Assembly (NCBI RefSeq): GCF_002343915.1
Contig: NZ_NETK01000001.1
Span: 9,314,001-9,378,000 of the forward strand
Direction: 5' to 3'
Length of the DNA stretch: 64,000 nucleotides
DNA from: Nannocystis exedens
GTDB lineage: Bacteria; Myxococcota_A; Polyangia; Nannocystales; Nannocystaceae
Below are positions 1 through 9,787 of this stretch, piece after piece. The notes beneath the pieces were generated by a model that worked only from the letters and a program-made list of their open reading frames with translations, did not search any database and was not told the origin of the DNA. How positions within the stretch are numbered: position 1 is the first letter of the stretch; every line of letters begins with the position of its first letter. Position numbers and translations under genes: made by a program.

Positions 1-1
1 G

Positions 2-1198
2 GTCATCGGCGTGATCGCGCCGTGGAACTTCCCGTTTCACAACTTCTTCTGCCCGACGATCCCGGCGCTCTTCGCCGGCAACGCGGTGGTGGTCAAGGTC
101 AGCGAGCTGGCGACCTGGTCGTCGCTGCGCTACGTCGAGATCTTCGCCGAGGTGCTGCGGCGTCGCGGCCACAGCCCCGACCTCGTGCAGATCGTCACCG
201 GCTACGGCGAGACCGGCTCGGCGCTCGTGACCTCGGGCGTCGACAAGATCTTCTTCACCGGCTCGCCCCAGAACGGCCGCAAGGTGATGGCGGCGGCCGC
301 GGAGACGCTCACGCCGGTGGTCCTCGAGCTCGGCGGCAAGGACCCGATGATCATCTGCGACGACGCCGATCTCGAGCAGGCGGTCAGCACCGCCACGTTC
401 GGGGTGTTCAACGCCTGCGGCCAGATGTGCGTCGGCGCCGAGCGGCTTTACGTGTTCGCCGGCATCTACGACGCGTTCGTGCGCGAGGTGGTGGCGCGGG
501 CGAAGGCGCTGCGCCAGGGTCCGCCGCTGCAGGGCGAGGTCGACGTCGGCGCGATGACGATGCCGCGCCAGCTCCAGATCGTGCAGGAGCTGGTCGACGA
601 CGCGGTCGCCAAGGGGGCGCGGGTGCTGTGCGGCGGCAAGCCGCGGACCGACCTGCCGGGCAACTACTATCCGCCGACCGTGCTGGTCGACGTCGATCAC
701 ACCATGCGGATCACCCGCGAGGAGCAGTTCGGCCCCGTCATGGTGATCATGAAGGTCGACTCCGAGGCCGAGGCGGTGCGGCTGGCCAACGATTGCCCGT
801 ACGGTCTCGGCTCGTCGGTGTTCACGCGCGATCCGGCCCGCGGCGAGCGGCTGGCCCGCGCGATCGCGGCCGGCATGACCACGGTCAACGACTTCGGCCT
901 CGCCTACATGATCCAGTCGCTGCCGTTCGGCGGCCTCAAGATCTCGGGGTTCGGGCGGATCAACGGCCGCGAGGGCCTGCGCGCCTGCTGCAACGAGAAG
1001 GCGATCGTCACCGATCGCGTCCCGGTGCGGCAGGGCATGGCGCTGTACCCCGTACGGCCGGCGACGCTCGAGCTGGTGACGGGCGCGGTGCGGGCGATCT
1101 ACGGCGCCGGGATCGGCAAGAAGGCGCGCGGGGCGCTCCAGATCGCCCGTTCGTTGCTGTCGCTGGCACGCGGCCCGCGGTCGACCGAATCGCCGTAA
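2..1198 (+). CDS. aldehyde dehydrogenase family protein (5' end cut by window)
   Basis: NAD(P)-dependent oxidation of an aldehyde to the acid. The frame is open from base 2, so the N-terminus lies outside the window and about 398 residues remain. Visible family features are the IAPWNFPFHN segment of the cofactor-binding region, the general-base Glu in LELGGKDP (fragment residue about 109) and the catalytic Cys in GQMCVGAER (about 143). The stretch IQSLPFGGLKISGFGR followed by GLRACCNEKAIV and a long tail of about 60 residues resembles the long ALDH22-like branch rather than betaine or succinate-semialdehyde enzymes, but the substrate cannot be read. No partner gene lies downstream on this strand within 140 bases. 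Confidence 0.9.
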   Translation, partial: VIGVIAPWNFPFHNFFCPTIPALFAGNAVVVKVSELATWSSLRYVEIFAEVLRRRGHSPDLVQIVTGYGETGSALVTSGVDKIFFTGSPQNGRKVMAAAAETLTPVVLELGGKDPMIICDDADLEQAVSTATFGVFNACGQMCVGAERLYVFAGIYDAFVREVVARAKALRQGPPLQGEVDVGAMTMPRQLQIVQELVDDAVAKGARVLCGGKPRTDLPGNYYPPTVLVDVDHTMRITREEQFGPVMVIMKVDSEAEAVRLANDCPYGLGSSVFTRDPARGERLARAIAAGMTTVNDFGLAYMIQSLPFGGLKISGFGRINGREGLRACCNEKAIVTDRVPVRQGMALYPVRPATLELVTGAVRAIYGAGIGKKARGALQIARSLLSLARGPRSTESP

Positions 1199-1338
1199 AG
1201 CTGGCGCGCCGACGAGCGGCGCACACCTGTCTTCATGGACAGATCGCGCGCCGGCGTCGGGCGGATCCGAACCCGGTCGGGCGGCTTGGCAGAGCGACGG
1301 GCCGTGTGGCACCATTCACAGCCCGCCCGGCTGGCCCA

Positions 1339-2097
1339 ATGGACGAGTTCATCGCCGCGATCGTCAGCTTCCCCACCGTGGTGTTCACGGTCGCCTTGTT
1401 GGTCGTCGGAGGGTATTGGGTGCTGGCGCTGATCGGCGGGATCGGCAGCGACATGCTCGACGCGGCGGCCGGCAAGATCGACGGCGCCGTCGATGCGATG
1501 GCCGGCAAGGTCGACGGGGCGGTCGACGCGATGGCCGGCAAGGTCGACGCGGTGGCCGGCAAGCTCGAGGGCGCGACCGGCAAGCTCGAGGCGGTCGGGG
1601 GCAAGGTCGAGGGCGCCGCGGGGGGCCTCAGCCTGCTCGCCGCGCTCGGCTTCGGCAAGGCGCCGGCGACGGTGGTCATCAGCATGCTCGTCCTGTTCGC
1701 GTGGGCGCTGTCGACATTCGCCACGCTGATGCTCCGGGACTACGGGGTCATGGCGATGGGCGTCCACGTCGGCATCGCCTTCGGCGCGGTGGTGGTCGCC
1801 GGCATGCTGACGGGGCTCATCGCCAGCGCGCTCGGCAACGCGTTCAAGCGCCACCGACCGATCGGTCGCGGCGAGCTGGTCGGCAAGCTGGCGACGATCA
1901 CCACCGGACGGGTCGACGAGCGGTTCGGCCAGGCCAACCTCCACGAAGACGGCGCCAACCTGATCGTCGACGTCCGCTGCGCCACCCCCAACGCGCTGGT
2001 CAGGCACACCCGCGTGGTGCTGGTGAGCTACGACGCCGAGGCCCACTATTACATGGTCGAGCCGTTCGAATCGAAGGACAGTATCGCCCGCCCGTGA
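1339..2097 (+). CDS. YqiJ/NfeD-like membrane protein with OB domain
   Basis: 252-residue membrane protein. It has a hydrophobic segment at about residues 10-33, then a run of 11-12-residue repeats of the type AGKVDGAVDAM (about 45-95), two more hydrophobic segments (about 109-131 and 135-163) and a soluble C-terminal domain (about 176-247) beginning IGRGELVGKLATITTGRVDERFGQA. That domain looks like the OB-fold of NfeD/YqiJ proteins. In E. coli yqiJ is followed by the flotillin yqiK, and the same order is seen here with 32 bases between genes, so the protein probably anchors or modulates the flotillin assembly. The Gly/Ala/Asp/Lys repeat linker is absent from E. coli YqiJ as I recall it. ATG 1339 is the first start after the intergenic gap; no strong Shine-Dalgarno is visible. 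Confidence 0.72.
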   Translation: MDEFIAAIVSFPTVVFTVALLVVGGYWVLALIGGIGSDMLDAAAGKIDGAVDAMAGKVDGAVDAMAGKVDAVAGKLEGATGKLEAVGGKVEGAAGGLSLLAALGFGKAPATVVISMLVLFAWALSTFATLMLRDYGVMAMGVHVGIAFGAVVVAGMLTGLIASALGNAFKRHRPIGRGELVGKLATITTGRVDERFGQANLHEDGANLIVDVRCATPNALVRHTRVVLVSYDAEAHYYMVEPFESKDSIARP

Positions 2098-2129
2098 CGC
2101 GGCGCGCGTGAGAGAGGGACGCTAATCGC

Positions 2130-4283
2130 ATGAATCCGACTCTGATCCTGATCGCCATCGTCGCCGGCGCGATCCTCCTTTTCGGTCTCATCATCGCGTT
2201 CGTCGTCACGCGATTCCTCCGCCAGGTCGACCAGGGCAAGGCGATCATCATCAATACGTGGGGCAAGGGCGCCCAGGTCGCGTTCTCCGGCGTGGTCGTC
2301 TATCCGATCATCAACCGCGCCGAGATGATGGACATCTCGGTCAAGACGATCGACATCGACCGCCGCGGCAAGGAGGGCCTCATCTGCGCCGACAACATCC
2401 GCGCCGACATCAAGGTCACGTTCTTCGTCCGCGTCAACAAGACCCCCGAAGACGTCTTGAAGGTGGCGCAGTCGATCGGCTGCGCCCGCGCGTCCGACCA
2501 GTCGACCCTCGACGAGCTGTTCTCCGCCAAGTTCTCCGAGGCGCTCAAGACCGTCGGCAAGCGGCTGATGTTCGAGGAGCTCTACACCAAGCGCGAGCAG
2601 TTCAAGGACGAGCTGATCGAGGTCATCGGCCGCGACCTCAACGGCTACATCCTCGACGACGCGGCGATCGACTTCCTCGAGCAGACGCCGATGTCGTCGC
2701 TCGACCCGCACAACATCCTCGACGCCCAGGGCATCCGCAAGATCACCGAGATCACCGCGGCCCAGAACGTGCGCACCAACGAGCTGCGGCAGAAGGAGCG
2801 CATGGACGTCGGCTCGCAGAACCTCGCCTCCGACGAGGCGGTGTTCCGCTACGAGCAGCAGCGCGCCGACGCCGAGGCGAAGAAGCACAAGGAGATCGCG
2901 ATGTCGCAGGCCCGCGAGCAGAACGAGGCGATGCGGGTCGCCAGCGAGGAGCACAAGAAGACGATGCTGGTCCAGCAGGCCAACGAGGCCGAGATCGGCA
3001 AGTCCGAGCAGGACAAGCAGCGCGCGATCCTCATCGCCGAGAAGGCCAAGGAGCGCGAGGTCCAGGTCGAGACGGAGCGGGTCGAGAAGGCCCGCGCGAC
3101 CGAGGCGATCGCGCGCGAGCGGGCGGTCGAGCTGCTGCGCATCGAGAAGGAGAAGGCGCTGGAGATCGAGCGCAAGGCGATCGCCGACGTCGTCCGCGAG
3201 CGCGTGTCGGTGGAGAAGGGCGTGGCCGAGGAGGAGGAGCGCACCAAGGACGTGCGCGTGCTCGCCGACGCCAACCGCGTCAAGGAGTCGCGCGTCATCA
3301 AGGCCGAGGGCGAGGCCCAGGAGCGCCTGGTCAAGGACGTGAAGAACGCCCAGGCGATGGAAGAGGTGGCCAAGCACGAGGCCAAGAAGCAGCTGATCCT
3401 CGCCGAGGCCGCGCTCGAGTCGGCCGACAAGCAGGCGAAGGCGAAGATCCGCGAGGCCGAGGGCCTGCAGGCCCAGGAGGCCGCGCAGGGCCTGGCCAAC
3501 GTGCGCGTCAAGGAGGCCGACGCGGTCGCCACCGAGAAGCTCGGGATGGCCAAGGTCCGCGTGCAGGAGGCCGAGGCCGGCGCGATCGAGAAGCGCGGCA
3601 TGGCCGAGAACACGGTCGCGCGCGAGCGCTTCGCGGTCGAGGCCAGCGGCGAGGAGCAGAAGGGCCTGGCGCAGGTCCGGGTCAAGGAGGCCGACGCGGC
3701 GGCGATCGAGAAGCAGGGCGCGGCCCAGGCGGTCGCGCAGGAGCGCCAGGGCGTGGCCCAGGCGACGGCGATCCGCGAGAAGCTGCTGGCCGAGGCGGCC
3801 GGCCTGGCCGAGAAGGGCAAGGCGATGCAAAACTTCGCCGGCGAGCCGCGCGCGCACGAGGAGTTCCGCCTCCAGCTCGAGCGCGACCGCGACGTCCAGC
3901 TGGCCCAGATCGCGGCCCAGAAGACCATCGCCGAGGCCCAGGCCCGCGTGCTGGCGACCGCGCTCGAGCACGCCAAGATCAACATCGTCGGCGGCGACGG
4001 CCAGTTCTTCGACAAGTTCGTGCGCGCGGTCGGCACGGCGCAGTCGATCGACGGCACCCTCGACCACAGCGAGACGCTCAAGAAGCTGCTCGGCGACTAC
4101 CTCGACGGCAAGAAGAGCCTGCCCGAGGACCTCAAGCAGGTGCTGTCCGGCGTGTCGGCCGACGACCTGCAGAAGTTGACGCTGTCGGCCTTCCTGGCCG
4201 ATCTGCTGCGCAGCGCCGACGGCCCGACGAAGAAGAAGATCCAGGCGCTGGCGGAGAAGGCCAGGGACCTCGGGATCCAGTAA
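2130..4283 (+). CDS. flotillin (SPFH) family protein, YqiK-like
   Basis: 717 residues, longer than E. coli YqiK (about 550). One N-terminal transmembrane helix (about residues 4-28) is followed by an SPFH domain (about 30-210) and a very long charged coiled coil (about 215-600). The coiled coil contains imperfect repeats of the type GLAQVRVKEADAAAIEKQG between about 450 and 560. The C-terminus (600-717) is more globular. Flotillins form membrane-bound cages or scaffolds in ordered membrane patches. The ATG at 2130 is preceded by GAGAGAGGG. The gene lies 32 bases after the YqiJ-like gene and 12 bases before the giant ATPase, so the three are surely one transcript. The cytoplasmic rods probably present a docking surface for the ATPase; this is inferred from gene order. 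Confidence 0.85.
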   Translation: MNPTLILIAIVAGAILLFGLIIAFVVTRFLRQVDQGKAIIINTWGKGAQVAFSGVVVYPIINRAEMMDISVKTIDIDRRGKEGLICADNIRADIKVTFFVRVNKTPEDVLKVAQSIGCARASDQSTLDELFSAKFSEALKTVGKRLMFEELYTKREQFKDELIEVIGRDLNGYILDDAAIDFLEQTPMSSLDPHNILDAQGIRKITEITAAQNVRTNELRQKERMDVGSQNLASDEAVFRYEQQRADAEAKKHKEIAMSQAREQNEAMRVASEEHKKTMLVQQANEAEIGKSEQDKQRAILIAEKAKEREVQVETERVEKARATEAIARERAVELLRIEKEKALEIERKAIADVVRERVSVEKGVAEEEERTKDVRVLADANRVKESRVIKAEGEAQERLVKDVKNAQAMEEVAKHEAKKQLILAEAALESADKQAKAKIREAEGLQAQEAAQGLANVRVKEADAVATEKLGMAKVRVQEAEAGAIEKRGMAENTVARERFAVEASGEEQKGLAQVRVKEADAAAIEKQGAAQAVAQERQGVAQATAIREKLLAEAAGLAEKGKAMQNFAGEPRAHEEFRLQLERDRDVQLAQIAAQKTIAEAQARVLATALEHAKINIVGGDGQFFDKFVRAVGTAQSIDGTLDHSETLKKLLGDYLDGKKSLPEDLKQVLSGVSADDLQKLTLSAFLADLLRSADGPTKKKIQALAEKARDLGIQ

Positions 4284-4295
4284 GCCGGAGCCGTC

Positions 4296-7200
4296 ATGGC
4301 AGAGGCGAAGGACAAGCCGCGGGACGGCGGCGAGGCGCTCGAGAGCGGCGGTTACGAGGTCATTCGCGCCCGCTTGGTCGCGCAGGGCAAGGCGCTGGCC
4401 GAGAAGACCACCGCGCTCAACGAGCGGCGCAAGCAGGCGTTCGGCGGCAGCGAGCTGCAGGTGGTCGCCAACGAGCGCGTGCGCACCGAGCACGCCTGCG
4501 TCCCGGCCGACATCGTGCAGACCGGCGGCCACCTGCTGCTCGGCTACAACGTGTTCTTCGGCATGAAGAAGGAGGTCGCGGTCGAGGACGTGTTCTCGAT
4601 CCAGACCTTCGACGGCAGCGCGCCCGAGGGCCAGGCGATGCAGCCCGCCACGCCCGACAAGGTGCCGGGGCTCCTCGACGGCGAGCAGTTCGTCAAGGAC
4701 TTCACCGACATCTACAAGTACTACAAGGACACGCGCCTCCAGCGGCTCAAGGCGACGGACACCAAGCTGTTCGCGATCTTCCAGATCGGCGCGGCGGCCA
4801 CCGACGTCAAGGTGCTGCACTGGAACGTGCTGCCGCGCGGCGGGGTCCGCTACGTCGACACCCGCGGCGACCGCGAGCTGCCGAAGCCGGCCTCGCACGA
4901 CTTCGAGTGGACGGCGACGACGCGCGAGGACCAGGTGTCGGGCCCGCACCCGCACGTGTCGATCAAGGACCTGGTGTTCGTCGAGACCGTCGGCGGCGAC
5001 CTGACGATCAAGGTCGAGAACAACACCAAGGACGGCCTCGGCATCTACCGCGAGCCGGTCGAGGACGCCAACCAGGCGCTGGACGACGCCAAGTTCTTTT
5101 ACGCGCTCGTCGGCCCGCTGGTGCTGCTGAAGATCCTGCCGTACCGCGAGCAGAAGGCCCGCTTCTTCGTCTACAACACGCGGCTCAAGTCGGTCGCCCG
5201 CATCGACGCGATCGGCCAGAGCTGCATGCAGCTGCCCGAGGGCCACGGCGTGGTGTTCCCCGGCGGGTACTACCTGACGACGGGCGACACCAAGCAGTTC
5301 GGCGGCGACACCGGGGCCTTCGAGTTCGAGCGCCGGATCGACGCGCCCAACGGCGAAGACGTGCTCTACGTGTTCTACCGCCGCGATCAGGGCCGCTACG
5401 TGCTGTTCCCGTACAACCTGATCCGCAAGGAGATGGCGAACCCGATCCAGTGCAACGGGTACAGCCTGTTCCGCGACGGCAGGCTGGTGGTGTTCCGCGC
5501 CCAGGGCGAGGAGCAGGCGCAGCTGCACCCGATGCAGGTCTGGCAGACTCCGTTCATGACGGCGGAGTTCGCGGCCGCGGCCCCGACCGACGGGTCGTAC
5601 CTGGCGAAGGTCGGCAACGCCGAGCTGGTGCGCGGGATCAGCGAGGCGTTCAGCATCAGCCGGCTGATCGAGAACAGCGACCCGCGCCGCGAGACCTACG
5701 AGGACCTGATCGCGCAGGCGCAGCGGCTGCTCGACAACTACTATTGGCTCGGCAACGCCGAGGTCGGCGACCTCGCCAGCGACGTCAAGACGATCCGCCA
5801 GACCGGCGAGCTCATCATCGACGAGTTCGAGAAGGTCGTGGCGATCCGCAAGCGCGCCCGCGAGGCGCTGCAGGACGCGCAGACCAAGCAGACCGCGCTG
5901 GTCAAGACGCTGCGGCCGGGCGACTGGAAGAGCGTCGAGCAGTACATGCAGGCGCTGACGGCCCTGCGCAACCAGCGGGGGGCGGTCATCACCCTCCGCG
6001 AGGTGCGGTCGATCGACCTGCCGGCGCTCGACGTGCTCGAGAAGCAGCTCGTCGAGGAGTTCGACCGGATCAGCAAGGCTTGCGTCGAGTTCCTGGTCAA
6101 GGGCGAGGCGCTGATCCCGGTCGGCAAGCGGCTCGACGAGGTCCTCGCGAAGCTCGAGAAGGTCGACAACGCGGCCCAGCTGCAGCCGATCGAGCAGGAC
6201 ATCCAGGCGATCGGCGACGGCCTCAACGTGCTGGCCGAGGTGGTCAGCGGCCTGCAGGTCGGCGACGCGGTGGCGCGGACGAAGATCCTCGAGGACATCT
6301 CGACGGTGTTCGCCCACCAAGGCCGGGTGCGGGCGACGTTCCAGAGCGTCCGCAAGCAGCTGCTCACGGCCGAGGGCAAGGCCGAGTTCGCGGCCCAATT
6401 CAAGCTGTTCGCCCAGACGGTGCAGTCGGGCCTGGCGCTGTGCGACACGCCGGAGAAGTGCGACGAGCAGCTGGCCAAGCTGCTGGTGCAGCTCGAGGAG
6501 CTGGCCGGGCGGTTCTCCGAGTTCGACGAGTTCCTCGGCGAGATCGCCGGCAAGCGGGAGGAGGTCCACGACGCGTTCCAGGCCCGCAAGCAGACGCTGC
6601 TCGACGAGCGGCAGGCGCGGGTGCAGAACCTCGTCGCCGCGGCCGACCGGATCCTCGAGGGCGTCGGCCGGCGCGCGCAGACCTTCAAGACCGCCGACGA
6701 GCTCAACGCCTACTTCGCGGCCGACGCGATGGTGCTCAAGGCCAAGGAGCTGGTCGAGCGACTGATGGGGCTCGGCGCGTCCGTCAAGGCCGACGAGATC
6801 GCCACCAAGATCACGTCGGCCCGCCAGGACGCGCTGCGGGCCCTGCGAGACCGCCTCGAGCTGTTCGAGGAGGGCGCGCAGGTCGTCAAGTTCGGCACGT
6901 TCCGCTTCACCGTCAACACGCAGGTGCTCGACCTGACGCTGGTGCCGCGCGGCGACACCATGGCGATCCACCTCGGCGGCACCGATTTTTACGAGACGGT
7001 CGAGGACCCCGAGTTCGCCAAGACGAAGGACTTCTGGTCGCAGCAGTTGGTCTCGGAGACCGAGCGGGTCTACCGCGGCGAGTACCTGGCGGCCGCGGTG
7101 CTGTTCGCGGCCGAGCGCGGCGAGCAGGGGCTGACGATTGAGAAGCTGCACGCGGCCGGGCGCGAGGCCGGCGGGCTGGTCGACGTGGTCCGCAAGTTCG

Positions 7201-9686
7201 CGGCCGAGCGCTACGACGAGGGCTACGAGCGCGGCCTGCACGACGCCGACGCGGCGCTGATCCTCGACAAGCTGCTGACGATGTACGCGACGGCGGGGCT
7301 GCTGCGCGTGTCGCCGGGGCCGCGCGCGCTGGCCTGCCTGTTCTGGGCGTGGTTCGACCGCAACGAGCTCAAGGCGGTGTGGCACCGCCGGGCCCAGAGC
7401 GCGGGTCGGCTGCGCGCGGTGTTCGGGCACGGGGCCGCGGCGGAGGCGCTGGCCGGCGAGCTGGCGAAGGCGATCGGCGAGTGGGCGCAGCAGACGGGGC
7501 TGTCCTTCGGGCCAGGTGATATCCACCCCGCCGGGGCCTACCTGGTCGAGGAGCTGGCCGACGAGCGGCCGCGCTTCGTCACCAGCGCGGCGGCGCAGAC
7601 GCTGTGGCAGGAGCTGCTGAACGCGCTCGAGGCCGGCGGCAAGCGGCGCGCGCTCGACGACGACCTGCGCGCGCTCGAGGGCCGCCTGCGCGAGCGCTTC
7701 GAGCTGGTCAAGGCGTGGCTCGAGGCGTTCGTCGCGGCGCTGCCGGAGCAGGCCAAGGGGGCGACGGCGCTGGTCGAGGCGGCCGCGCTGGCGCTGACCG
7801 ACCGCAAGCTCGACCGCGAGGTCCAGACCGCGATCGAGAGCACCCAGGTCACCGGTCTTTTGGGGCAGCACCCACGGATCCGCGAGCGCACGCTCGAGCT
7901 GCGGCTCGACGAGTTCCTCGGCCGCCTCGGCGAGTTCGTCCGCGTGCGCGTGCCGGGCTTCCGCGAGTTCCGCCGCCTGCGCCAGCAGCTCATCGACCGC
8001 GAGCGCAAGCGGCTGCGGCTCGACGAGTTCATGCCGAAGGTGCTGACCTCGTTCGTGCGCAACAAGCTGGTCAGCGAGGTCTACCTGCCGCTGGTCGGCG
8101 CGAACATGGCCAAGCAGCTCGGCGCGGCCGGCGACCAGAAGCGCACCGACCGGATGGGCATGCTGCTGCTCATCTCGCCGCCCGGCTACGGCAAGACGAC
8201 GCTGATGGAGTACGTCGCCAACCGCCTCGGCCTGGTGTTCATGAAGATCAACGGGCCGGCGCTCGGCCACGAGGTGGTGTCGATCGACCCGGCCGAGGCG
8301 CCCAACGCGACCGCGGCGCAAGAGGTCGAGAAGGTCAACCTGGCGCTCGAGATGGGCAACAACGTGATGCTCTACCTCGACGACATCCAGCACACCAACC
8401 CCGAGTTCCTGCAGAAGTTCATCTCGCTGTGCGACGCGCAGCGGCGGATTGAGGGCGTGTGGCGCGGGCGCTCGCGCACCTACGACCTGCGCGGCAAGAA
8501 GTTCTGCGTGGTGATGGCGGGCAACCCGTACACGGAGTCGGGCGCGGCGTTCAAGATCCCCGACATGCTGGCCAACCGCGCCGACACCTACAACCTCGGC
8601 GACATCCTCGGCGGCAACCTCGAGGCCTTCTCGCTCAGCTACATCGAGAACACGCTGACCTCCAACCGCACGCTGGCGCCGCTGGCCACCCGCGAGCAGG
8701 CCGACGTGTACCGCTTCATCAAGATGGCCCGCGGCGAGGAGGTCGCGACCACCGACTTCTCGTACGGCTACTCCGGCGCCGAGGTGCAGGAGATCGTCGG
8801 CGTCATCAAGCACCTGTTCCGCGTGCAGGAGGTGCTGCTGCGCGTGAACAAGGAGTACATCGCGTCGGCGGCGATGGACGACAAGTTCCGCACCGAGCCG
8901 GCGTTCAAGCTGCAGGGCAGCTACCGCAACATGAACAAGCTGGCCGAGAAGGTCGCGGCGGCGATGACGGCCGACGAGGTCGATCGCCTGGTCGACGACC
9001 ACTACGCCGGCGAGGCCCAGACGCTCACCGTGGCGGCCGAGCAGAACCTGCTCAAGCTGGCGGAGATGCGCGGCCGCCTGAGCGGCGAGCGAGCCGAGCG
9101 CTGGGCGACGATCAAGCGCGAGTTCCAGCGCGTGCGCAGCCTCGGCGGCGCGGCCGACGACCCGGCCGTGCGCGTGGCCGGGCAGCTGTCGGTGCTCGCC
9201 GAGCGCGTCGAGCAGGTCAAGGACTCGCTGCTGGTGGTGGCCGAGCGCGAGGCGGCGAACGGCAAGGAGCTGCAGCAGGCGCAGCTGGCCCAGCAGGCGC
9301 GCCTGGTCGAGCTGATGGCGCAGGCGCATGCGCAGCAGAAGCCGCCGGAGCCGGAGAAGAAGCTGAGCACCTTGCCGATGCCGAGCCTGGCGCCGCCGAC
9401 GACCGGAGGACTCGACTGGGCCCGGCCGATCGTCGCGCGGATCGCCAGCGCGCTCGAGAACCTCAACCAGGCCACGCTCAAGGTCGACGTCCACAACGAG
9501 CCGCCGCCGGGGGTGCAGGAACTGCTCGCTCAGCAGGTCGCCATCGTCGAGCGGACGCTGGTGCCGCTGGTGCGCGCGGCCACGGGCAACCTGCAGGACG
9601 TGCGCGGCCTGCAGGAGCGCGTCGATCAGATGCTCGGGATGTTGCAAGAGATCGACGAGATCCTCAAAGGCAAGTACATGCGCTGA
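4296..9686 (+). CDS. giant AAA+ ATPase of the 'DNA repair ATPase' (DUF3686-like) type
   Basis: 1796 residues. The N-terminal half has no motif I can name with certainty, but its overall look (EHACVPADIVQTGGHLLLGYNVFFG) fits the family annotated as DNA repair ATPases with DUF3686. A helical middle section spans about 450-850. A single AAA+ module sits near the C-terminus: Walker A PPGYGKTT at 1295-1302, Walker B VMLYLDDIQ with Asp pair at 1362-1363, and a sensor-1-like VMAGNPYTESG around 1405-1412. The last 300 residues are again coiled coil. The DNA-repair label has no visible support: there is no nuclease, helicase or DNA-binding motif. Co-transcription with a flotillin and a YqiJ-like protein suggests a membrane-microdomain remodelling or unfolding machine. 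A copy of the window's palindrome family lies inside at 7500-7515. Confidence 0.78.
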   Translation: MAEAKDKPRDGGEALESGGYEVIRARLVAQGKALAEKTTALNERRKQAFGGSELQVVANERVRTEHACVPADIVQTGGHLLLGYNVFFGMKKEVAVEDVFSIQTFDGSAPEGQAMQPATPDKVPGLLDGEQFVKDFTDIYKYYKDTRLQRLKATDTKLFAIFQIGAAATDVKVLHWNVLPRGGVRYVDTRGDRELPKPASHDFEWTATTREDQVSGPHPHVSIKDLVFVETVGGDLTIKVENNTKDGLGIYREPVEDANQALDDAKFFYALVGPLVLLKILPYREQKARFFVYNTRLKSVARIDAIGQSCMQLPEGHGVVFPGGYYLTTGDTKQFGGDTGAFEFERRIDAPNGEDVLYVFYRRDQGRYVLFPYNLIRKEMANPIQCNGYSLFRDGRLVVFRAQGEEQAQLHPMQVWQTPFMTAEFAAAAPTDGSYLAKVGNAELVRGISEAFSISRLIENSDPRRETYEDLIAQAQRLLDNYYWLGNAEVGDLASDVKTIRQTGELIIDEFEKVVAIRKRAREALQDAQTKQTALVKTLRPGDWKSVEQYMQALTALRNQRGAVITLREVRSIDLPALDVLEKQLVEEFDRISKACVEFLVKGEALIPVGKRLDEVLAKLEKVDNAAQLQPIEQDIQAIGDGLNVLAEVVSGLQVGDAVARTKILEDISTVFAHQGRVRATFQSVRKQLLTAEGKAEFAAQFKLFAQTVQSGLALCDTPEKCDEQLAKLLVQLEELAGRFSEFDEFLGEIAGKREEVHDAFQARKQTLLDERQARVQNLVAAADRILEGVGRRAQTFKTADELNAYFAADAMVLKAKELVERLMGLGASVKADEIATKITSARQDALRALRDRLELFEEGAQVVKFGTFRFTVNTQVLDLTLVPRGDTMAIHLGGTDFYETVEDPEFAKTKDFWSQQLVSETERVYRGEYLAAAVLFAAERGEQGLTIEKLHAAGREAGGLVDVVRKFAAERYDEGYERGLHDADAALILDKLLTMYATAGLLRVSPGPRALACLFWAWFDRNELKAVWHRRAQSAGRLRAVFGHGAAAEALAGELAKAIGEWAQQTGLSFGPGDIHPAGAYLVEELADERPRFVTSAAAQTLWQELLNALEAGGKRRALDDDLRALEGRLRERFELVKAWLEAFVAALPEQAKGATALVEAAALALTDRKLDREVQTAIESTQVTGLLGQHPRIRERTLELRLDEFLGRLGEFVRVRVPGFREFRRLRQQLIDRERKRLRLDEFMPKVLTSFVRNKLVSEVYLPLVGANMAKQLGAAGDQKRTDRMGMLLLISPPGYGKTTLMEYVANRLGLVFMKINGPALGHEVVSIDPAEAPNATAAQEVEKVNLALEMGNNVMLYLDDIQHTNPEFLQKFISLCDAQRRIEGVWRGRSRTYDLRGKKFCVVMAGNPYTESGAAFKIPDMLANRADTYNLGDILGGNLEAFSLSYIENTLTSNRTLAPLATREQADVYRFIKMARGEEVATTDFSYGYSGAEVQEIVGVIKHLFRVQEVLLRVNKEYIASAAMDDKFRTEPAFKLQGSYRNMNKLAEKVAAAMTADEVDRLVDDHYAGEAQTLTVAAEQNLLKLAEMRGRLSGERAERWATIKREFQRVRSLGGAADDPAVRVAGQLSVLAERVEQVKDSLLVVAEREAANGKELQQAQLAQQARLVELMAQAHAQQKPPEPEKKLSTLPMPSLAPPTTGGLDWARPIVARIASALENLNQATLKVDVHNEPPPGVQELLAQQVAIVERTLVPLVRAATGNLQDVRGLQERVDQMLGMLQEIDEILKGKYMR

Positions 9687-9787
9687 GCGGCCGGCCCGCG
9701 ACCCGCTCGAGCTCGACGCGAGGGCGCCATGCGGTGTCTCCAGGCCGCGGAGCGGCGCGGCGCGGCGAGTTGTGGCACCCTCGAGGA

